6,624 nucleotides of DNA from Verrucomicrobiales bacterium. Its GTDB lineage: Bacteria; Verrucomicrobiota; Verrucomicrobiia; Verrucomicrobiales; DEV007. The stretch is taken from NCBI GenBank assembly GCA_007123695.1, contig SLGN01000107.1, forward strand, positions 1 to 6,624, written 5' to 3'. The notes beneath the pieces are model-generated. The model was not told where the DNA came from. It did no database searches and saw only the letters and a list, made by a program, of their open reading frames with translations. Of this stretch, positions 1 to 6,094 are shown in pieces. A program made the translations under genes and the position numbers. The first letter of the stretch is position 1. The number at the start of each line of letters is the position of its first letter.

Positions 1-2057
1 CGACCTTCCTCGAGGGCCTCACCCGCGGCACCGGCATCCACGCCGCCGGGGTCGTCATCGGCGACAAGGAGCTGACCAACTACGTGCCCCTGACGCGGGG
101 GAAGGAGGGCGAGGTCGTCACCCAGTACGCGATGAGCCCGCTCACCGACCTGGGCATGCTCAAGATGGACTTCCTCGGGCTGAAGACCCTGACGGTGATG
201 CAGGACGCCATCGACCTGATCCGCCGCCACACCCCCGACTTCGTCCTCGACAACGAGCGCTTCGACGACCGGGCCACCTTCGACCTGCTCAACCGCGGCG
301 AGACGACCGCCGTGTTCCAGCTCGAATCCGGCGGAATGATGAACCTCTGCCGCCAGTTCGACGTCAACCGCATCGAGGACATCATCGCCCTCATCGCGCT
401 CTACCGGCCGGGGCCGATGGACCTGATCCCCGATTTCATCGACCGGAAGAAGGGCAAGAAGAAGGTCCAGTACCTCCACCCCCTCCTCCAGGAGGCGAGC
501 GAGGAGACCTTCGGAATCCTCATCTACCAGGAGCAGGTGCAGCGCGCCGCCAACCTGCTGGCCGGCTACTCCCTCGGCGAGGCCGACCTGCTCCGCCGCG
601 CCATGGGCAAAAAGAAGCTCGAGGAAATGGTGAAGCAGCGGGCCAAGTTCGTGAAGGGCTGCGCCGAGGTCAACAAGATCCCCGAGAAGAAGGCCAGCGA
701 GATCTTCGACCTGCTCGAGAAGTTCGCCGGCTACGGCTTCAACAAATCGCACTCCGCCGCCTACGGCCTCATCAGCTACCAGACCGGCTACCTCAAGGCG
801 AACTATCCCGTCGAGTTCATGTCGGCGGTGCTCTCCAACGAGGTCAACAACACCGACAAGATTTCCGTCTTCGTCGCGGAATGCCAGCGCATGGGCATCG
901 AGATCCTCGCGCCCGACGTCAACTGCTCCATGCTCAAGTTCGCCCCCGAAGGACGCGAGGAGGGGCGCCGCGCCATCCGCTTCGGCCTCGCCGCCATCAA
1001 GAACGTGGGGGAGGGCGCCATGGAGACCGCCATCCGCGAGCGCGAGGCCTCGGGGCCGTACCGCTCGATGGAGGACTTCGCGAGCCGCCTCGACAGCCGC
1101 TCGGTCAACCGCAAGATCCTCGAGAACCTCGTCAAGGCCGGCGCCTTCGACTTCACCGGCGAGCGCCGCGACGAGCTGTATTCCCGCGTCGGTCAGGTCA
1201 TCGCGGGATCGAGCGCGGCCCAGCGCGACCGCGCCACCGGCCAGGGATCGCTTTTCGACATGAACGATCTCATCGGCGCCGCCGCGCCGCCGGATCTCGT
1301 GGAGGAGGAACGCGTCGTCTGGGAGCATGGGGAATACCTGACCTACGAAAAGGACCTCCTCGGCTTCTATGTCACCGGGCATCCCCTCGACGAATACCGC
1401 AGCGTCCTCGAGGGCAGCGGCTATGCCTCGCTCGGCGAGCTTCAGCAGATGAAGGCCGACAAGAAAGTGCACCGCTTCGCCGGGATGATCGGCGAGGTCG
1501 CCGTGAAATACACCAAGCGCGAGGGCAAGCCCTTCGCCGTGCTCGCCCTCGAGGACTTCACCGGGTCGGTCGAGGTGATGGTCTGGAACGAAACCTACCA
1601 AAAGTGCAACCAGCACCTCGAGAAGGGCGGCGTCGTCGAGCTGCGTGCGAAGATCGAGCAGGATTCCCGCACCGAGAGCAACCGGCTCGTCGCGGAGGAC
1701 ATCAAGGCCATCGCCAAGGATCCCAACTACGTCCCTCCGACCGGCCCGCGGACGGCGGCGGGCGTCCGCATCGCCGCCAACGGCAGCAACGGCAGCAATG
1801 GTTCCAACGGGCACCACGCCGCCCCGACGGCGGCGCGGCCCGTCGTGCTCCTGCTCGACTCGCGCCGCGACGGAGTCTCCGACATCCAAGTCCTGCGCCG
1901 CGCCGTGCGGGCCTTTCCCGGCGAGCGCCCCGTCCATCTGCGCGTCACCACCGGCGACGGCAGCGTCGTCACCCTCGAAGCGGCAGGCCAATTCCGCGTC
2001 TCCGACGACTTCCTCTCCGCCTACGGACTCGAGCGGTGGCTCGGCGAGACGTCCTGA
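1..2057 (+). CDS. dnaE: DNA polymerase III subunit alpha (replicative DnaE), C-terminal part, 5' truncated
   Basis: This is the catalytic subunit of the replicative DNA polymerase. The reading frame is open from base 3, so the true start lies upstream; the GTG at 84 is internal, because the family sequence LEGL-RGTGIHAAGVVIG already precedes it. Counting from base 3, 684 residues are visible of a usual 1,150-1,200, so the PHP domain and the first two palm aspartates are missing. Seen here: the third palm aspartate in KMDFLGLKTL (D56, E. coli D555 equivalent), VFQLESGGM and ALYRPGPMD, IYQEQVQRAANLLAGYS, and GYGFNKSHSAAYG. A helix-hairpin-helix region (AIKNVGEGA, about 330-375) follows, then a beta-clamp binding motif QGSLF (414-418) and an OB fold (about 490-570). 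Asn-Gly-Ser repeats (593-603) link to a small C-terminal domain (612-684). The clamp motif and full fingers favour the replicative DnaE over the translesion DnaE2. No frameshift is seen. Stop TGA. Confidence 0.97.
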   Translation, partial: TFLEGLTRGTGIHAAGVVIGDKELTNYVPLTRGKEGEVVTQYAMSPLTDLGMLKMDFLGLKTLTVMQDAIDLIRRHTPDFVLDNERFDDRATFDLLNRGETTAVFQLESGGMMNLCRQFDVNRIEDIIALIALYRPGPMDLIPDFIDRKKGKKKVQYLHPLLQEASEETFGILIYQEQVQRAANLLAGYSLGEADLLRRAMGKKKLEEMVKQRAKFVKGCAEVNKIPEKKASEIFDLLEKFAGYGFNKSHSAAYGLISYQTGYLKANYPVEFMSAVLSNEVNNTDKISVFVAECQRMGIEILAPDVNCSMLKFAPEGREEGRRAIRFGLAAIKNVGEGAMETAIREREASGPYRSMEDFASRLDSRSVNRKILENLVKAGAFDFTGERRDELYSRVGQVIAGSSAAQRDRATGQGSLFDMNDLIGAAAPPDLVEEERVVWEHGEYLTYEKDLLGFYVTGHPLDEYRSVLEGSGYASLGELQQMKADKKVHRFAGMIGEVAVKYTKREGKPFAVLALEDFTGSVEVMVWNETYQKCNQHLEKGGVVELRAKIEQDSRTESNRLVAEDIKAIAKDPNYVPPTGPRTAAGVRIAANGSNGSNGSNGHHAAPTAARPVVLLLDSRRDGVSDIQVLRRAVRAFPGERPVHLRVTTGDGSVVTLEAAGQFRVSDDFLSAYGLERWLGETS

Positions 2058-2068
2058 ATCGGCTTTGT

Positions 2069-2086
2069 CGATGGAGACGATGGAGA
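2069..2086. repeat. Perfect 9-base tandem duplication
   Basis: The unit CGATGGAGA occurs twice back to back (2069-2077 and 2078-2086). A partial third copy, CGATG, sits at 2089-2093. It begins 12 bases after the dnaE stop codon. It is probably a small slippage product; no function is apparent. Confidence 0.7.
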
Positions 2087-2141
2087 GACGATGCAAGGGC
2101 CCGGTCGGCAGCCGTCGGCGGGAGATTTCGCCCGGTTCCTC

Positions 2142-2174
2142 CGGTCCTTTTGCGGTCCCTTTGCCGTCCGTTTC
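2142..2174. repeat. Three imperfect 11-base tandem units upstream of nadB
   Basis: The units are CGGTCCTTTTG (2142-2152), CGGTCCCTTTG (2153-2163) and CCGTCCGTTTC (2164-2174). The first two match at 10 of 11 bases and the last two at 8 of 11. A shorter related piece, CGGTTCCTC, precedes them at 2133-2141. The block is pyrimidine-rich on the plus strand and ends 68 bases before the nadB start. It could be a regulatory site with one unit per helical turn, or plain slippage; the sequence alone does not decide. Confidence 0.6.
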
Positions 2175-2242
2175 CCGCATCGCGGCGGCGGGGCGCGAAT
2201 TCGAGGTTTGCGCCGGGGCCAGATGAAGCGTAATCCAGCTTC

Positions 2243-3844
2243 GTGAAAACCTACGACTTCATCGTGGTTGGCAGTGGAATCGCCGGGCTCAGCTTCGCCC
2301 TGCGCGCCGCCGAGCATGGCAGCGTCGCGATCGTCACCAAGCGCGAGGCCGGCACCACCAACACCGCGTGGGCGCAGGGCGGCATCGCCTGCGTGCAGAG
2401 CGCCGAAGATTCATTCGACCTCCACGTGGCCGACACCCTCGACGCCGGGGCGGGACTTTGCTCCGAGCCGGTGGTGCGGCGCATCGTCAGCGAGGGGCCC
2501 CGCTCCATCCGCGAACTCATCGACTGGGGGGTCCGCTTCGACGGAGACGAAGATCCCGGCACGGGCGAGGGCCGCATCGCTCTCGGCCGCGAGGGCGGGC
2601 ACACCGCCCGGCGCATCCTCCACCACAAGGACACCACCGGCCGCGAGATCGAGCGCAAGCTCCTCCAGCGCGTCCGCGAAGACGACCGCATCGAGGTCCT
2701 CGAGCATCATTTCGCCATCGACCTCATCACCATGTCCAAGGTCGCTCCCGACCGGCCGCAGCGCTGCGTGGGCCTCTACGTCCTCGACGAAGCCGGCGGG
2801 CGGGTCGAAACGCTGAGGTCCGACCGCACCCTGCTCTGCACCGGCGGCAGCGGCCGGGTCTATCTCTACACGACCAACCCCGACGTCGCCACCGGCGACG
2901 GGGTCGCCATGGCGTGGCGGGCCGGCTGCGAGATCGCCAACATGGAGTTCGTCCAGTTCCACCCCACCTGCCTCTACCATCACCGGCTCAAGTCCTTCCT
3001 CGTGACCGAAGCGATGCGGGGCGAGGGCGCCGAGCTGATCGACGCGCAGGGGCGGCGCTTCATGGGCGACTACGACCCGCGCGGCTCGCTCGCGCCCCGC
3101 GACATCGTCGCAAGCGCGATCGACCGCGAGATCAAGCGCACCGGCGGCCCCTGCGTCTACCTCGACATCACCCACAAGCCCGCCGATTTCGTCCGCTCGC
3201 GCTTTCCCAACATCTACGAAACCTGCCTCGGAGTCGGCATCGACATCACCAAGGAGCCCATCCCTGTGGTGCCTGCCGCCCACTACCAATGCGGCGGCGT
3301 GCGCACCGACGTCAACGGCGCGACTTCCCTGCCCGGACTCTGGGCCGTGGGCGAAGTCGCCTGCACCGGCCTCCACGGAGCCAACCGGCTGGCCAGCAAC
3401 TCGCTGCTCGAAGCCGTCGTCGTCTCGGATCTCGCCCTGCGCGACTGCCTCGGCAAGCTTCCGCCGGCGGCCGGCGAGGATACCCTGGTCCTGCCCGAAT
3501 GGGAGTCGGGCGACGCCTCCGACGTCGACGAACTCGTCGTGATCTACCACAACTGGGACGAGATCCGGCGGCTCATGTGGGACTACGTCTCCATCGTCCG
3601 GACCGACAAGCGCCTCCAGCGCGCCGCCACCCGGCTTCGCAACCTGAGACAGGAGGTCGAGGAGTTCTACTGGAACTTCCGCGTCACCTCCGAGCTGCTC
3701 GAGCTGCGCAACCTCGTCGATACCGCCAGTCTCATCGTCGAGTCGGCGACCCGTCGGAAGGAAAGCCGGGGCCTCCACTACACCCTCGACCATCCCCATC
3801 GCGACGACGCCAACTGGAGCGCCGACACCTTGTTGACCCGTTAG
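2243..3844 (+). CDS. nadB: L-aspartate oxidase
   Basis: This cytoplasmic FAD flavoprotein oxidises L-aspartate to iminoaspartate, which NadA condenses with dihydroxyacetone phosphate to make quinolinate for NAD. It has 533 residues (E. coli 540). The GTG start places the FAD-binding GSGIAG (10-15) close to the N-terminus, as the family requires. Other hallmarks are TNTAWAQGGIA (39-49), EGGHTARRILHHKDTTGREI, EFVQFHPTCLY with H240, and DPRGSLAPRD with R280 (278-287). HYQCGG (347-352), GLHGANRLASNSLLE with R382 (376-390) and C-terminal ESRGLHYTLDHP complete the set. The GLHGANRLASNSLLE and HYQCGG wording and the adjoining helical C-terminal domain are those of NadB. A fumarate reductase or succinate dehydrogenase flavoprotein from the same superfamily is therefore unlikely. 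No Shine-Dalgarno sequence is visible before the start, and no nadA or nadC is adjacent. It follows dnaE after 185 bases and precedes aguA by 59. Confidence 0.96.
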   Translation: MKTYDFIVVGSGIAGLSFALRAAEHGSVAIVTKREAGTTNTAWAQGGIACVQSAEDSFDLHVADTLDAGAGLCSEPVVRRIVSEGPRSIRELIDWGVRFDGDEDPGTGEGRIALGREGGHTARRILHHKDTTGREIERKLLQRVREDDRIEVLEHHFAIDLITMSKVAPDRPQRCVGLYVLDEAGGRVETLRSDRTLLCTGGSGRVYLYTTNPDVATGDGVAMAWRAGCEIANMEFVQFHPTCLYHHRLKSFLVTEAMRGEGAELIDAQGRRFMGDYDPRGSLAPRDIVASAIDREIKRTGGPCVYLDITHKPADFVRSRFPNIYETCLGVGIDITKEPIPVVPAAHYQCGGVRTDVNGATSLPGLWAVGEVACTGLHGANRLASNSLLEAVVVSDLALRDCLGKLPPAAGEDTLVLPEWESGDASDVDELVVIYHNWDEIRRLMWDYVSIVRTDKRLQRAATRLRNLRQEVEEFYWNFRVTSELLELRNLVDTASLIVESATRRKESRGLHYTLDHPHRDDANWSADTLLTR

Positions 3845-3856
3845 TCCATGGTGAAA

Positions 3857-3891
3857 GGTTCACAGTAAACGGTTCGCAGTTCACGGTTCAC
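3857..3891. repeat. Degenerate heptamer tandem repeat between nadB and aguA
   Basis: Five consecutive 7-base units are seen: GGTTCAC / AGTAAAC / GGTTCGC / AGTTCAC / GGTTCAC, with consensus RGTTCAC. Read in pairs, two 14-base units match at 11 of 14 positions. The block starts 13 bases after the nadB stop, ends 12 bases before the aguA start, and is more A/T-rich than its surroundings. Reading it in the aguA frame gives no family-like sequence, so it is treated as non-coding. Heptamer tandem repeats are known in other bacteria, for example the STRR sequences of heterocystous cyanobacteria, but I do not claim this is the same family. Confidence 0.75.
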
Positions 3892-3903
3892 CGCCCCACC
3901 CCC

Positions 3904-4956
3904 ATGCCCGATCCCACGCCCAAGGAACTCGGCTACCGGATGCCCGCCGAATGGGCGCCGCAGGAGGCGGTGTGGCTGTCCTGGCCATCCGGCGGATCCG
4001 GCTGCTGGCCCGGCTCGATCGACAAGGTCGAGGCCGTCTTCGCCGAAATCGCCGCCGCCATCAGCCGCTACGAGCCGGTGCGCATCAATGCCCCCGCCTC
4101 GCGTCACCCCGAAATCCGCCGCCAACTCCTCGTGGCCGGGACCGCCGAAGGGAGGGCCGAGCTTTTCGACCACCCCAACGACGACGTCTGGTGCCGGGAC
4201 CATGGCCCCCTCTTCGTCAAGCGCCCCGGGGACGGCGCTCTCGCCGTGACCGACTGGGGCTTCAACGGATGGGGCGGCAAATTCGGCCCCTGCGGACAGG
4301 ACGACCGCATCCCCGCCCTCGTCGCGGACGCGCTCGGGCTGCCCCGGTTCGAGGGCGGCATGGTCCTCGAGGGAGGCTCCATCGAGCAGAACAGCCTCGG
4401 GCAGGTCCTCACCACCGAAGCCGTTCTCCTCAATCCCAACCGAAATCCGGAGCTCTCCCGCAGCGAAATCGAGGAAAGGATCTGCGCCGTTCTCGGGGTG
4501 GAGGAGCTGTTCTGGCTCGGCGCCGGGATCGAAGGCGACGACACCGACGGGCACATCGACGACATCGCCCGCTTCATCGACGACGGCACCATCGTCGTGT
4601 CGCGCGAACGCGATTCCAAGAGCCCCAACCACCGCGTCCTCGCCGAGAACCGGGAACGCCTTGCCGACTTCCGCCTTCCCGACGGTTCGCGGCCCGAGAT
4701 CGTCGAGATCGACCTCCCCGAAGCCTGCGAGGTACCGGGCTGGAGGCTCCCCGTGCTGCCGGCGAGCTACGTCAACTTCCTCATCCTCAACGGAGCCGTC
4801 CTCGTGCCCGTCTTCGGGCAGACCAAGCGCGACCGCGAAGCCGTCGGCGTGCTGGGGGAGCTCTTCCGCGGGCGCGAAATCGTCCCCATCAATGCCATCG
4901 AAATCGTCAAGGAAGGCGGCGCCATCCACTGCATTTCCCAGCAGCAGCCCGCCTGA
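3904..4956 (+). CDS. aguA: Agmatine deiminase (porphyromonas-type peptidylarginine deiminase family)
   Basis: It is predicted to hydrolyse agmatine to N-carbamoylputrescine and ammonia in the cytoplasm, a step in arginine-to-putrescine synthesis or agmatine use. The protein has 350 residues, the usual family length. The frame is open far upstream, but the ATG at 3904 gives the conserved opening PKELGYRMPAEWAPQEAVWLSWP; an ATG at 3940 would cut into it. Motifs are DVWCRDHGPLFV (94-105, with W96, R98, D99), NGWGGKFGPCGQ, LEGGSIEQN and LTTEAVLLNPNRNP. DTDGHIDDIARF carries the family histidine H217, and GGAIHCISQQQPA at the end carries the expected catalytic C343. No signal peptide is seen, unlike secreted peptidylarginine deiminases. 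The partner aguB (N-carbamoylputrescine amidase) is not in the window. The 20 bases before the start are C-rich with no Shine-Dalgarno sequence. Substrate choice is inferred from the family. Confidence 0.9.
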   Translation: MPDPTPKELGYRMPAEWAPQEAVWLSWPSGGSGCWPGSIDKVEAVFAEIAAAISRYEPVRINAPASRHPEIRRQLLVAGTAEGRAELFDHPNDDVWCRDHGPLFVKRPGDGALAVTDWGFNGWGGKFGPCGQDDRIPALVADALGLPRFEGGMVLEGGSIEQNSLGQVLTTEAVLLNPNRNPELSRSEIEERICAVLGVEELFWLGAGIEGDDTDGHIDDIARFIDDGTIVVSRERDSKSPNHRVLAENRERLADFRLPDGSRPEIVEIDLPEACEVPGWRLPVLPASYVNFLILNGAVLVPVFGQTKRDREAVGVLGELFRGREIVPINAIEIVKEGGAIHCISQQQPA

Positions 4957-4960
4957 AGGG

Positions 4961-4973
4961 TGCCGGTTCGGCA
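4961..4973 (+). terminator. Weak hairpin between convergent aguA and yraN
   Basis: TGCCG (4961-4965) and CGGCA (4969-4973) form a perfect 5-base-pair stem with a 3-base loop, five bases after the aguA stop. An alternative pairing on the plus strand joins GGGTGCC (4958-4964) to GGCGCCC (4977-4983) with one G-U pair. No U-tract follows either, so intrinsic termination is only a possibility suggested by position. Confidence 0.3.
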
Positions 4974-4992
4974 AGGGGCGCCCACAAGCCGC

Positions 4993-5469
4993 TCACAGCC
5001 CCAGTCCGCGCTGGGGCGTGGTGAAGGCGTTTTCGACGACGCGGACGGACGGCTTCTTCCCCGGACGCAGGATCACCTCCACGATGTCGAAGCGGAAGAG
5101 GATCTCGGGGTGGTTCAGCTCGTCGAGCCATGCGTTCGCTCCGCGGATGACGAGTTTCTCCTTGGCCCGGTCGACCGCCTTGGCGGGTTCGCCGAAGTCG
5201 CCGCGGGTCCTTGTCTTCACCTCCCCGAAGACGAGAGTGTTTCCGTCGCGGTAGACCACGTCGATTTCCCCGCCCCCTTCCGGGCGGTAGTTCCGGTAGA
5301 GCACCTTCCGCCAGGTGCGGCGCAGATGCCTCGCGGCGAGATCTTCCCCGCACGAGCCGACAAAAGCGTTCCATTCTCCCGGTTCGGTCGTCTCCCGGTC
5401 CGGCAGCGCCACGGGCCGGTCCAGAGTCCGGTCGAACCACCGATGCCAGACCCAGAGGAGGAAGCTCAT
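4993..5469 (-). CDS. yraN: YraN family (UPF0102) endonuclease-like protein
   Basis: This 158-residue protein belongs to a conserved family with a restriction-endonuclease-like PD-(D/E)XK fold, related to archaeal Holliday junction resolvases. Its cellular role is not settled. The family residues are in place: GEDLAARHL with E42, LYRNYRPEGGGEIDVVYRDG with D70, and LVFGEVKTRTRG with E83 and K85. Compared with typical members of about 120 residues, there is an N-terminal extension of some 35 residues, beginning with the tryptophan-rich SFLLWVWHRWFDRTL (2-16). The ATG start overlaps the rnhB stop as ATGA, which points to translational coupling and supports this start despite the extension. A GTG at codon 20 is an alternative start. 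It is the last gene of the LOG-rnhB-yraN unit and converges on aguA. Family assignment is firm; nuclease activity is inferred from residues only. Confidence 0.92.
   Translation of the reverse strand: MSFLLWVWHRWFDRTLDRPVALPDRETTEPGEWNAFVGSCGEDLAARHLRRTWRKVLYRNYRPEGGGEIDVVYRDGNTLVFGEVKTRTRGDFGEPAKAVDRAKEKLVIRGANAWLDELNHPEILFRFDIVEVILRPGKKPSVRVVENAFTTPQRGLGL
4998..5017. terminator. Strong GC hairpin over the 3' end of yraN, possible bidirectional terminator
   Basis: GCCCCAG (4998-5004) and CTGGGGC (5011-5017) pair perfectly as seven base pairs around a 6-base loop. The hairpin lies within the last codons of yraN and about 40 bases past the aguA stop, so it would form in both converging transcripts. 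It lacks a U-run on either strand and also encodes the PQRGLGL tail, so it may be incidental. Confidence 0.35.
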
Positions 5470-6083
5470 GGAAGCGGGAGCCGCAGTTGGGCGACCGGCG
5501 CAAAACTGAAGCGATGCTCCGGACAGGGGCCGAGCCGTGCCAGGGCATCGAGATGGGCTGCGGTGCCGTAGCCTTTGTGCCGTTCGAAGCCGTAGCCCGG
5601 ATGGCGTTCGGCCATCTCGACGAGCATGCGGTCGCGCTCGACCTTCGCGAGGATGCTCGCCGCCGCGATCGAGAGGCTCAGCGAATCGCCCCGCACGAGT
5701 GCGCGGTGTTCGTAGGGAAAGGACGGAACCGGACGCCCGTCGATCAGTGCGAGATCGGGCAGGGGAGCAATGCCCTCGAAGGCGCGCGCCATCGCGAGAT
5801 GCGTCGCCCGAAGGATGCCGAGCTTGTCGATTTCCCCCGCCGGGACCACCGCGACGGACCGCTCGATGCGGGGATCGGATAGGATCTCCACGTAGAGGCT
5901 CTCGCGTTTCGCCGCGCCGAGCTTTTTGGAATCGTTCAGCTCCGCGTGGGAGAAGTCCTCGGGCAGCACCACGGCGGCGGCGACGACGGGACCCGCGAGA
6001 GGGCCGCGCCCCGCCTCGTCGATGCCCGCGATCCGCGCGTAGCCCGCCGCCCGCCAGTGCGATTCGTGGGAAAGATCGGGCAT
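5466..6083 (-). CDS. rnhB: Ribonuclease HII
   Basis: It cleaves the RNA strand of RNA-DNA hybrids and, in this family, nicks DNA 5' of misincorporated ribonucleotides to start excision repair. It has 205 residues, the usual length. The frame is open further upstream into the LOG gene, but the ATG at 6083 places GIDEAGRGPLAGPVVAAAVVL near the N-terminus as expected. The four metal-binding acidic residues are visible: D22 and E23 in IDEAGRGP, D115 in LALIDGR, and D133 in RGDSLSLSIAAASILAKVERD. LNDSKKL (49-55) and YGFERHKGYGT (164-174) are also typical. The 11-base gap to the LOG gene and ATGA overlap with yraN indicate a shared transcript. No Shine-Dalgarno sequence is seen before the ATG, so coupling to the upstream LOG stop is plausible. 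Confidence 0.97.
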   Translation of the reverse strand: MPDLSHESHWRAAGYARIAGIDEAGRGPLAGPVVAAAVVLPEDFSHAELNDSKKLGAAKRESLYVEILSDPRIERSVAVVPAGEIDKLGILRATHLAMARAFEGIAPLPDLALIDGRPVPSFPYEHRALVRGDSLSLSIAAASILAKVERDRMLVEMAERHPGYGFERHKGYGTAAHLDALARLGPCPEHRFSFAPVAQLRLPLP

Positions 6084-6094
6084 TGCTGCGGGAA

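Larger units (their letters stand above)
2058..2242. other. dnaE-nadB intergenic spacer (185 bases)
   Basis: No credible gene is seen here: frames that cross it are extensions of shadows of dnaE or nadB. It contains a 9-base tandem duplication, an 11-base imperfect tandem repeat and an 8-base palindrome CGAATTCG at 2196-2203. A weak GGCGC/GCGCC inverted repeat with a 13-base loop spans 2192-2214. I could not identify a convincing sigma-70 promoter, a U-tract terminator or a known riboswitch. Whether nadB is read through from dnaE or has its own promoter here cannot be decided from the sequence. Confidence 0.6.

Noticed and set aside
84..86. GTG as start of dnaE
   Set aside because: Conserved DnaE sequence (LEGL, GIHAAGVVIG) continues upstream in frame to the window edge, so this is an internal valine codon.
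2192..2214. Inverted repeat GGCGC/GCGCC with internal palindrome CGAATTCG as an operator or terminator
   Set aside because: Only five base pairs with a 13-base loop and no U-tract; it is within chance expectation for this GC content. It is noted in the spacer entry but not called as a site.
881..2233. 450-codon plus-strand frame overlapping dnaE
   Set aside because: Its sequence is Arg/Pro-rich shadow coding from a +1 frame of dnaE, and it adds nothing recognisable in the spacer after 2057.
2411..3799. 462-codon open frame on the minus strand across nadB
   Set aside because: It lies wholly antisense to a gene with unmistakable NadB motifs. Its protein is a low-complexity mix of Val, Asp, Gly and Ala with no domain, as expected from the complementary strand of GC-rich codons.
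2368..3903. Upstream extension of the aguA frame into nadB, giving an 862-residue protein
   Set aside because: The part before 3904 is an Arg-rich shadow of nadB plus the heptamer repeat. Family similarity starts just after the ATG at 3904.
3841..4974. 377-codon open frame on the minus strand across aguA
   Set aside because: It is antisense to aguA, with the same Asp/Gly/Val-rich composition and no recognisable motif.
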